A stretch of 64,000 nucleotides of DNA from Pseudomonas gingeri. GTDB taxonomy: Bacteria > Pseudomonadota > Gammaproteobacteria > Pseudomonadales > Pseudomonadaceae. Every line of letters begins with the position of its first letter. The stretch's first letter is position 1. The notes beneath the pieces were generated by a model. That model saw nothing but the letters and a program-made list of their open reading frames with translations, was not told where the DNA came from and did no database searches. The stretch is taken from contig NZ_JACAPR010000012.1 in assembly GCF_013385635.1 (NCBI RefSeq), positions 248,001 through 312,000 of the forward strand, in the 5' to 3' direction. The position numbers and the translations under genes were made by a program. This document shows, in pieces, positions 1-6,977 of this stretch.

Positions 1-153
1 GGAGGCATGCCCCCACGCCTCCTCCTTGCCACGATACGACCAGACATTCACGGCAGCGCTGTTGGGCGGAGGAGTCACAACATCACCCACAATCTCCTTG
101 ACCAGACTTCTGCGGGTATTCGAATCGATTGCAAATATGAAATTTGACATCAT
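1..153 (-). CDS. Hypothetical protein, partial (C-terminus outside window)
   Basis: Only the first 50 or so residues are present, running off the left edge. Two in-frame ATG codons (153 and 150) follow an AAAGGAG ribosome site, and the first ATG overlaps the TGA of the upstream gene as ATGA, so translation is probably coupled. The visible N-terminus (MSNFIFAIDSNTRRSLVKEI...) has no signal peptide or membrane segment, and I do not recognise a family. Base composition is AT-richer than the rest of the window, as in its upstream partner, which suggests the pair is accessory DNA. No function is assigned. Confidence 0.7.
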   Translation of the reverse strand, partial: MMSNFIFAIDSNTRRSLVKEIVGDVVTPPPNSAAVNVWSYRGKEEAWGHAS

Positions 154-1001
154 TCAACTCCTTTCAAGCCACTAAACAACTTGAACGCCTTCCCGTAGCC
201 AGGCTCCATATACCCAGACAACACTTGATCTGTGGAAACAGTTCCTCCAGGCATTATTTCTCGCGCAAAATAAAGCCCACTATCCGGATAATAACCGAAC
301 AGGTGATCTTTACCATTAGAAGTAAAAATCTGAACTTTTGGCGGGCACTGCATAAAGCCTGCATCTTCCGTCACCTGGCCCAAGGTACCGTCTCTTGTCA
401 GAGCTCTCAAAGTGTAAGCCTGGTTATCGGCTCCCGGTTCGTAGTGGCTGGTCTGAGCGTACAGGTAACTGCGCGAACCCGCTCGACAGGCGTAGAGTCC
501 GGTATAATTTCTCTCTAGTGTCCCACTAGCTCTTTCAGCCCTGTCTATCGTACCGTTTGAAAGAAGTTCATAAGTCATCCAGGTCTGACTGTCTATGTTA
601 TGCAAAAGCACAAACAGCTTATCATCCACCCAATAGCAGACATGATTGTGCCACCATATATTCCCACCGGGCCATACCCCGTAATCCGTGACATCTCCCA
701 CTGAACCATCGTCATTAAGCCGCCTGATGGACCAGGCCAACTCTTTCTCACTGTAAAGATAAAGGAAGTTCATGGTCTGAACGGTGTAAATAAACTGGAC
801 ATACCTGGCGCGCTCCAAAACACCATTACGCACATCCCCCATCCCAATCTTGCCATAAACCCCATCAATGTATCGGGTGAACCACTCTCCGGTATCCGGT
901 TTATAGCAATACAAAAACTCTTTCCCACCAGCCTTATACGAATCAACCACACTATAATCCGAATCCCAACCCGATGACTCGACATCTGTGATATTCATCA
1001 T
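150..1001 (-). CDS. Hypothetical protein with propeller-like internal repeats
   Basis: This 283-residue protein has no signal peptide or membrane helix. I set the start at the double ATG (1001/998) because a TGGAG ribosome site lies just upstream; the open frame extends to 1100 but that stretch has no ribosome site. Five units about 50 residues apart share a pattern of hydrophobic strand, aromatic, then DG or GG and a small turn: near residues 26-45, 76-104, 126-153, 175-210 and 230-256. This spacing fits a five-bladed beta-propeller of the tachylectin-2 size class, but that is inference from pattern only. The stop overlaps the next gene by 4 bases. Composition is AT-richer than neighbours, suggesting horizontal gain. 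A binding or lectin-like role is possible, not shown. Confidence 0.7.
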   Translation of the reverse strand: MMNITDVESSGWDSDYSVVDSYKAGGKEFLYCYKPDTGEWFTRYIDGVYGKIGMGDVRNGVLERARYVQFIYTVQTMNFLYLYSEKELAWSIRRLNDDGSVGDVTDYGVWPGGNIWWHNHVCYWVDDKLFVLLHNIDSQTWMTYELLSNGTIDRAERASGTLERNYTGLYACRAGSRSYLYAQTSHYEPGADNQAYTLRALTRDGTLGQVTEDAGFMQCPPKVQIFTSNGKDHLFGYYPDSGLYFAREIMPGGTVSTDQVLSGYMEPGYGKAFKLFSGLKGVE

Positions 1002-1344
1002 GAATCTCCAGCTCAATAAAACCGGGACCCTCAACAAACCAGAATGACGACCATACCGACCAGACGACATCAAGCCACCGCAAACCTCGACCTGAAACAT
1101 GCACAGTTACTCATCAGCAAACCGCCAGCACGATAAAAACTGCAAACAACCGGCACCACATCCAACATGAGGAGTTTTGAAATAGCGCAAAACCGCACCA
1201 AGAGTGCTTAGTCAATCACAAGAGTACACTCTGCTGTATAAGCACCCAAAAACCCAATACAACCAGACACTCAACAGTATTTTTCAAGCAGCTAGCAAAA
1301 TTCCAATATCGGCATCAAGGATACCTCGCGGGCTGGGAAAAGAT
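1002..1344. other. AT-rich intergenic stretch
   Basis: About 340 bases separate the accessory pair from the membrane protein gene. The stretch is AT-richer than average and presumably carries the promoter of the pair at its left side. I see no convincing terminator, repeat or further gene in it. An open frame continues upstream of the chosen start to 1100 but lacks a ribosome site. Confidence 0.5.
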
Positions 1345-2025
1345 TTATCCAACAGCGGCTGGAGACAGACGATCGCGCTTGCCACGCCAGCGATCCACCG
1401 CAATCACCACCACTGACACCGCCACAAACCCCACCAGTATCATCGCGGCATTGATAAACACCTGTGGATAACCCAGTTTGGCCACTTCGATAAAGGGATA
1501 AGGGTAGGAACCGACAAGGTGACCACGCACCAGGGCATAGATGAAATAGACCGCCGGATACAGCAACCACGGCCACAGATCGCGCCAGTGCAAGGTGCCC
1601 TTGGGCACGCAGAACCACCAATAGATCACGAACAGCACCGGCATCACGTCGTGCAACAATTCATCGGCCACCCACTGCAAGCCCTCGGGGCTCCACGTCT
1701 CGCGCAACAGCAGGTTGTACGCCAGTCCGACCAGCACGATGCTGGCGGCCACGCCACTTTGCACAGTGGGTTTGAGAAAGAAACGGTGCAACGCTGAATC
1801 CCCTGATGTCGCCGCGCAGGTCAGCACGATCGCCACCAGGAGGTTGGTCAGCACCGTGAAGTAACTGAAGAAGATATCCACCCCACCCAGCAGGCTTTGA
1901 CCGCTCTGCCAGCGCGAAGCCAGAATCAGATACAGCTGCAGGAGCAACGTAAGCCATCCCAGCAATGCCGCAATCTTCACGGCAGTTCCACGCCCGCCTT
2001 GCGTTAAAAGCATTTCGTCGCCCAT
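1345..2025 (-). CDS. Pr6Pr-type integral membrane protein
   Basis: The 226-residue protein has six or more hydrophobic segments, beginning around residue 15 (KIAALLGWLTLLLQLYLIL) and ending near residue 210, with short polar loops and a basic C-terminus. The pattern, with FFSYFTVLTNL near the second segment and HDVMPVLFVIYWW in the middle, matches the Pr6Pr family of six-helix membrane proteins as I remember it. The family has no established function. The gene stands alone between AT-rich DNA and a REP-bearing gap. It is probably an inner-membrane protein. Confidence 0.75.
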   Translation of the reverse strand: MGDEMLLTQGGRGTAVKIAALLGWLTLLLQLYLILASRWQSGQSLLGGVDIFFSYFTVLTNLLVAIVLTCAATSGDSALHRFFLKPTVQSGVAASIVLVGLAYNLLLRETWSPEGLQWVADELLHDVMPVLFVIYWWFCVPKGTLHWRDLWPWLLYPAVYFIYALVRGHLVGSYPYPFIEVAKLGYPQVFINAAMILVGFVAVSVVVIAVDRWRGKRDRLSPAAVG

Positions 2026-2238
2026 GACACTGGCTCCCGGCTACGCGACACCTGCGACGGCAAGGCATCCAACCGATTGGACGCTTAAACAGGCTGCCTG
2101 TTGAGCAAGACCCTAGAAGAACGCGAGACAAGACTCTACTGTCAGAAATGACAGTCCTGACCAACGGCAGCCGCGCTCGTACACAGCTCCCACAAGGATC
2201 GCGGCGTGCACAAGATGTGCGCCTGACGCGGTACTCAT

Positions 2239-2317
2239 TGTGGGAGTGGGCTTGCCCACGAAGGGGACCTTGAGCCCTGCCCGCCCGCACGCCTTCGCTG
2301 GCAAGCCAGCTCCCACA
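2239..2317. repeat. REP pair (inverted)
   Basis: Two REP-type sequences face each other: TGTGGGAGTGGGCTTGCCCA on the left and its variant complement ending GCCAGCTCCCACA on the right. This is the Pseudomonas REP doublet arrangement. It fills most of the 330-base gap 2026-2354, in which I see no other gene. It may also act as a bidirectional transcription stop. Confidence 0.8.
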
Positions 2318-2354
2318 TGGCCTGCACAAGCGACCGCATTGACCACGTCAGAAC

Positions 2355-2777
2355 CTAGTGGTCGATCACTTCACCGCGCATCGGCGCCAGCCGCGCAATC
2401 AGGCGGTTCTGCACCGGTACCGGGATGCCCTGGGCATCCATCGCGGCGATCAGGTCTTCCACCAGCGCATTGAAGTCGCTGCGGCTGACGTTCTGGCCCT
2501 TGTGGCTCTCGGCCATGGTATCGCCGGTGTACACGCACGGCCCGCCCGCCTCGACGCAGAACTGCTCCACCAGTTTGTCGCGCAGACGCTGGATATCGAT
2601 CTTGCGAAAGCGCTCGGCAATCCGTGAATCATGAGCAATGTTGATCAGCGTGCCTTCGACGATACGGGTAATCCCCGCGCGCTCGCCGAGGTCGCGATAG
2701 AGGCTGTCATCCTTGGGCGGCTGCTGGGCACAACCGGCCAGCAGGACCATGATCGCCAGCAGTTTCAGGACACGCAT
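2355..2777 (-). CDS. Group I truncated hemoglobin, lipoprotein form
   Basis: A 140-residue protein with a lipoprotein signal (lipobox LLAGC, Cys16) followed by a 2/2 globin fold. The globin is recognised from LYRDLGERAGITRIVE, the ERF turn, YTGDTM, and SHKGQNVS, whose His92 aligns with the proximal F8 heme ligand of trHbN-type globins. At the B10 position, where these globins usually have a Tyr that binds ligand, I read Leu44. The start codon overlaps the stop of the DUF3034 gene (TGATG), so it is the last gene of the four-gene operon. A lipid-anchored, periplasm-facing heme protein is inferred; trHbs are otherwise mostly cytosolic. Confidence 0.85.
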   Translation of the reverse strand: MRVLKLLAIMVLLAGCAQQPPKDDSLYRDLGERAGITRIVEGTLINIAHDSRIAERFRKIDIQRLRDKLVEQFCVEAGGPCVYTGDTMAESHKGQNVSRSDFNALVEDLIAAMDAQGIPVPVQNRLIARLAPMRGEVIDH

Positions 2778-3643
2778 CAGAAACTCCCCTGTACGGACAG
2801 GTAAGGACCGTTCTGGTTGTCCAGGGTGGCGATTTCACCCAGCCGGGCGTAGGCCAGGACCAGCGACACATGCTTGGTCGGGAAGTAGCCGACAAACAGG
2901 TCGGCCCAGTCGCTTTCCCCGGCAAACGACAGGTTGTCCGGCTTCTGCCGGTATTCCACGCCCATGGCCCAGCGCGGATTGAACAGCACCGCCACCGAGC
3001 CCTCCTTGAGCACGCTGCGGGTGTCGCGACGGTCGCCGCCAAAGCCCATCAGCCCCAGTTCGTTGGCCCGGCTGTAGCGCACGCCGCCGTTGACCAGCAC
3101 GTTGTAGCCGAAGGCCGCGCCCATGAACAGGCGGCTGGCGGTCAGGTAGCCCTCGACATCCTGGTCACGCTTGGCGCCCACCAGTTCGGGAATATCGAAG
3201 TTGGTCTGGTGCTTGTACTCCAGGCCCAGGGATACCTGGGGCAACTGGTCGTAGATCAGGTCGCCGAACAAGCGCACCTTGAGGCCGATGATGTCCTGCC
3301 CCAGATGGTCCTCGGGCAGGTTGAGCTTGTGCACCAGCGACCCCAGGTCGAAACGCTGGCGGGCGAAGGACACTTCCACGCGGTTGTCATAGGACGCCGC
3401 GACCCCGGCCACATCCAGCCGGTAATCCGGGACATTGACCGTGGTGGCGAACGCCGTGGCGCTCCATTCGTTCTCTTCGCCGTAGCCGGTCAGTACCGCC
3501 CACGGCGTGATGCCGCCGCCCGCAGCGCCTTCCAGGCTGCTGGCGCCGCCGGTGGCGATCAGGCGACCGTTATCGGCCAGGGCGACGTCCGCGCCCAGAC
3601 AAGCAAGACCCAACAGGCACAACACAGGAAAACGACGTTTCAT
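2777..3643 (-). CDS. DUF3034 family exported protein
   Basis: I chose the ATG at 3643; a TTG three codons upstream is possible. The product of 288 residues starts with a signal peptide (MKRRFPVLCLLGLACLGADVALA) and then shows alternating polar and hydrophobic strands with many aromatic residues (for example WAMGVEYRQ, LFVGYF, VSLVLAYARLG), ending in a Phe. That is the look of an outer-membrane beta-barrel. The sequence matches the DUF3034 family as I recall it, function unknown. Its start follows the EAL gene closely and its stop overlaps the hemoglobin start. Confidence 0.75.
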   Translation of the reverse strand: MKRRFPVLCLLGLACLGADVALADNGRLIATGGASSLEGAAGGGITPWAVLTGYGEENEWSATAFATTVNVPDYRLDVAGVAASYDNRVEVSFARQRFDLGSLVHKLNLPEDHLGQDIIGLKVRLFGDLIYDQLPQVSLGLEYKHQTNFDIPELVGAKRDQDVEGYLTASRLFMGAAFGYNVLVNGGVRYSRANELGLMGFGGDRRDTRSVLKEGSVAVLFNPRWAMGVEYRQKPDNLSFAGESDWADLFVGYFPTKHVSLVLAYARLGEIATLDNQNGPYLSVQGSF

Positions 3644-3648
3644 ATCAC

Positions 3649-6027
3649 TCAATGAACCATGACGGACGGTGAACTCAAAGGCAGGGCAACCCAGGCCTCG
3701 AACGCCGTCGCGGTCAGCGGACGACTGATCAGGTAACCCTGGGCGGTATCGCAGTGCCAGCGCTCCAGCAGGCGCAGGCTGTGTTCGTATTCGACGCCTT
3801 CGGCAACCACCTTCAGCCCCAGGTTATGGCTCATCTCGATGGTCGAGCGGACGATCACCGCATCCTCGCTGGTTTCATCCAGGTTGCGCACGAAGGACTG
3901 GTCGATCTTCAGTTCCTGCACCGGCAGGCGCTTCAAGTGCGCCAGCGACGAATAACCGGTACCGAAGTCATCCACCGACAGGCTGATGCCGCACTCGCGC
4001 AAGCGGTGCAGCACCTTGAGCGCCTGCTCCGGCTCGCGCATCACCGCGCTTTCGGTGATCTCGAAGATCAGCTGTTCGGCCGGCAGGCGGTAGATCTTGA
4101 GCAGCGCCGACACACGGTCGGCCAGGTCGCCGCTGAGCAGGTCATCCGCGGAAATATTCAGGGACAGTTGCAGGCGCAAGCCACGCACATTCCACTCGGC
4201 GAGCTGGCGCATGCCCTCTTCGATCACCCAGCGGGTCAGCACCTGGATACTGCCGGTGCGCTCGGCCAACACGATGAACTCCGCCGGCGAAACCATACCG
4301 AACTGCGGATGCTGCCAACGCAGCAAGGCCTCGGCCTGGCGCACGCGGCCCTGGCGGATATCCAGCTTGGGCTGGTAATGCAGCAACAGTTCGCCATTGG
4401 CCGCGGCATGGCGCAGGTCGCGGATCAGGGTGATCTGGCGGCGGTGGGCCAGGTCGCGCCCGTGTTGGTAGATCTGCAGGCGTCCGGGCATCTGCTCGGC
4501 GTCTTTCATGGCGATGGCGGCGCGCCCGAGCAGTTCTTCCGGAGCCTGGCCGTCGGCCGGGAATGCGGCGATGCCCATCCGGCAATCCAGGGCCATATCG
4601 TGGCCGGCAATGCGCTGGGGCTTGAGCAGCAGTTGCTGGATCTGGTCGGCAGTGGCCACCGCGCCATCGCTGCCGACATTCTGCAGCAGCAAGAGGAATT
4701 CACCGGCGATCAGGTGGGCGACGGTATCGCCGGGGCGCAAGGCGGCTTGCAGGCGCTGGCTGACATTCTGCAGCATCAGGTCGACGGCGCCAGGGCCGCC
4801 GGTGTCGTTGACCGAGCGCAGGTTGTCGATTTCCAGGTAGACCAGGGCCACCGGGCGTCCGGCGGCCATTGCACTGCCCAGGCGCTCCATGGCCAGCGCG
4901 CGGTTGGGCAGGCCGGTCAGGCGATCGTGCAGGGCATTGTGCGCCAACTCCTGCTCGCGCTCGGCGATCTCGCTCTGCATGGCGTTGAAGGCCGTTGCCA
5001 GCAAACCCAGTTCGTCACTGCGCTGCAACGCCAGCGGCGTCTGGTAGTCACCCTGGCCGATACGCTCGGCCGCTTGCGCCAGGGAGCGCACCGGCTGCGA
5101 CACGCTGCGCGCCAACAACAGCGCGCCGGCCAGCGAGGCCAGGAGCGAGATCAAGGCGATCAGGAGAATTTTCTGATCGAGCGGGGCGAAGGCCTGCATG
5201 GCCGCATCCAACGGGCTTTGCAGCAGTGCGATGACCTGGCTGTCGTTGCTCTCGGTGCTGCTGGCGAGCATCAGCGACTGGCTCAGGAAGCTCTGGTTGA
5301 GGTGCTCGGTCATCTGCAACTGCCGGCCCTGGGAGGCCTCGAGCATCAAGCGGACAATGCTCGACGCCAATGAGCCGAGCTGGGTGCTGACCAGTTCCCC
5401 AGGCTGTTGGTGATCGACGGTCAGGAACGACACTTCGAGGTTGGTCAGCGAGCGCAGTTCCGAGGCGAAGGCGTTGTCCATGGAGAAGCCCATCACCACC
5501 CGGGCAATCGGCAGCGGTGCCAGCACGGGCGCTTCCACCAGCAGGTGCGGCTTGCCCTGCAACGGCACGATCAGGGTCGCCTGCTTGTTGCGGCGCGCCT
5601 CGCGCAGGGCCTGGTCGTAGCGGAACGGCGTGCCGTCGGGCTGGTCCGCCAGGGTGCTGGCCAGGACCTTGCCGTCCATGCTCAGCAGGATCATGTCGCT
5701 GGCGTTGATGCGCTTGCCGTGGTTGATCAACACCGAGCGAATGGTCGCCGAGTCGCCGCTGGACACCGCATCGCGAAAGCCGAAGTCGGATGCCAACAGT
5801 TGCACCCCGTCGCCCAGACGCCGGCTCTGCACGTCCAGCAGACGTTCGAAGACCCGTGCGCCGACGTCCAGTTGCTCGCGGGCCTGGCTGCGTACCGCAT
5901 CGTTGGTGGCTGCCTTGACGCTGAAGTACAGCGCGCCGACCACCACCAGCAGCAGCAGGATCAGGACACAGGCGACCCGTGCCTGAAAACTACTGCGCAG
6001 TTTCACTGAGAGCTTTATTGAAGGCAT
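3649..6027 (-). CDS. Membrane-bound EAL phosphodiesterase with degenerate GGDEF
   Basis: A roughly 790-residue signalling protein: an N-terminal membrane helix, a periplasmic sensor of about 230 residues, a second membrane helix, a HAMP segment, then GGDEF and EAL domains. The GGDEF signature reads AGEF (about residue 440), so cyclase activity is unlikely. The EAL domain looks intact: EALLRW (about 564), NIS, ITES, DDFGTGYSSL (about 682) and EGVE. The expected reaction is c-di-GMP hydrolysis at the inner membrane, triggered by a periplasmic signal. The start is uncertain: I use ATG 6027, inside the end of the upstream gene; an earlier ATG lies at 6063. It is the second gene of the cupredoxin/EAL/DUF3034/hemoglobin operon. 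Confidence 0.85.
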   Translation of the reverse strand: MPSIKLSVKLRSSFQARVACVLILLLLVVVGALYFSVKAATNDAVRSQAREQLDVGARVFERLLDVQSRRLGDGVQLLASDFGFRDAVSSGDSATIRSVLINHGKRINASDMILLSMDGKVLASTLADQPDGTPFRYDQALREARRNKQATLIVPLQGKPHLLVEAPVLAPLPIARVVMGFSMDNAFASELRSLTNLEVSFLTVDHQQPGELVSTQLGSLASSIVRLMLEASQGRQLQMTEHLNQSFLSQSLMLASSTESNDSQVIALLQSPLDAAMQAFAPLDQKILLIALISLLASLAGALLLARSVSQPVRSLAQAAERIGQGDYQTPLALQRSDELGLLATAFNAMQSEIAEREQELAHNALHDRLTGLPNRALAMERLGSAMAAGRPVALVYLEIDNLRSVNDTGGPGAVDLMLQNVSQRLQAALRPGDTVAHLIAGEFLLLLQNVGSDGAVATADQIQQLLLKPQRIAGHDMALDCRMGIAAFPADGQAPEELLGRAAIAMKDAEQMPGRLQIYQHGRDLAHRRQITLIRDLRHAAANGELLLHYQPKLDIRQGRVRQAEALLRWQHPQFGMVSPAEFIVLAERTGSIQVLTRWVIEEGMRQLAEWNVRGLRLQLSLNISADDLLSGDLADRVSALLKIYRLPAEQLIFEITESAVMREPEQALKVLHRLRECGISLSVDDFGTGYSSLAHLKRLPVQELKIDQSFVRNLDETSEDAVIVRSTIEMSHNLGLKVVAEGVEYEHSLRLLERWHCDTAQGYLISRPLTATAFEAWVALPLSSPSVMVH

Positions 6028-6679
6028 CGCCAAAGGCACTCGGAGCGGGCGCCGACGGAGCATCCGGCGACAGCGGTTGGATCGTCAGGCTGAAATGCTG
6101 CTTCAAGCCCGTGGCCGGCACCTCGATTTCGCCTCCCGGTTGCGGCTGCATATCCGCAACCTGGGGGTGCCAGAGCGTCACGCGGTAATGGCCGGCCGGC
6201 AGTTTGTCGAACACGACCCGGCCCTGGTCATCGCTGACCGCGAACCAGGGGTCATCGGTGACATAAACGTAGCCAAGCATCCAGTCATGGATATTGCAAC
6301 CCAGCACGACGATCCCAGGCTTGTCGAACAGCACCGGGTCCGACGGCGTGCCTTCATAGAGGCGCAGCTCGAAGCGCTTGGGTTGCGAGAACGAATAGAC
6401 CTGGTGGCGGATGTTGTCACTGTTGGGAAACTTGATCTGGGTGCCGGTGTGCACCGCCAGGACATGGGGGGCGAACTGCTTGTCGCGCTGGTCCATATCG
6501 GCCTTGAGCGGATAGGCGGTGGTTCCGGCATTGCCCTGCAAGGTCACCACCGCGCCCACCAGAGGCTTGCCCTGCTGGTCGACCATCTCGGCCTGGAAGC
6601 CGGCGGCCTGACTCAGACCGCTCGACAGCAAGCCGGCAACACACAGAAACAATCCAAACAGCGAGGTCGGGCGGGCCAT
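5990..6679 (-). CDS. Exported cupredoxin-like (methylamine utilization-type) protein
   Basis: The ATG at 6679 gives 229 residues with a clear signal peptide ending SGLSQAAG. A Greek-key domain follows with the copper-site pattern of plastocyanin-like proteins: a His in NIRHQVYSF, then Cys, His and Met in VVLGCNIHDWM. A second part (FDKLPAGHYRVTLWHPQ) resembles a carboxypeptidase-regulatory-like fold. Relatives are often labelled methylamine utilization protein, but no methylamine dehydrogenase genes are here, so that name should not be taken as function. It is first in the operon and its end overlaps the EAL gene start by some 38 bases. Periplasmic copper or redox sensing is an inference. Confidence 0.8.
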   Translation of the reverse strand: MARPTSLFGLFLCVAGLLSSGLSQAAGFQAEMVDQQGKPLVGAVVTLQGNAGTTAYPLKADMDQRDKQFAPHVLAVHTGTQIKFPNSDNIRHQVYSFSQPKRFELRLYEGTPSDPVLFDKPGIVVLGCNIHDWMLGYVYVTDDPWFAVSDDQGRVVFDKLPAGHYRVTLWHPQVADMQPQPGGEIEVPATGLKQHFSLTIQPLSPDAPSAPAPSAFGDAFNKALSETAQ

Positions 6680-6918
6680 GCAGCAACTACTCACAAAGTC
6701 ATAAGATAAGGATGGCCTGCCTTGGCATAAAGGATTCAGCGAGTGCAGAGTACCGGGCGTTGCACAGAAGATCACGGGATAAATGCGGCCTTTAGCCACT
6801 ATTTGCAGCGACCCGACGAACGACCATCACCTCGAAAAAACCTCTACATCAAAAACAAACATGTACAAGTCTCTTCCCTGACTATCGGCCGGATTGAACA
6901 AAGCTATAGCCCCGAACC

Positions 6919-6947
6919 ATTGAAACCACCGCGGCCTCGCCCCATCT
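6919..6947 (+). promoter_or_regulatory. Heat-shock (sigma-32) type promoter of asrA
   Basis: ATTGAAA at 6919-6925 and CCCCATCT at 6940-6947 are separated by 14 bases. This is very close to the sigma-32 consensus (CTTGAAA, 13-17 bases, CCCCATnT). The start codon of the protease lies 30 bases downstream. Heat-shock control fits the protein family. Confidence 0.8.
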
Positions 6948-6977
6948 AACCTGCATACTCAACTGTGCAGGTGCCCC

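Noticed and set aside
3754..5373. A 539-codon plus-strand frame opposite the EAL gene
   Set aside because: The minus strand encodes an intact EAL domain with all motifs. The antisense translation is repetitive in Gln, Leu and Ala and has no start signal.
5990..6679. Methylamine utilization operon
   Set aside because: The cupredoxin-like protein is often given that label, but no methylamine dehydrogenase or maturation genes are present.
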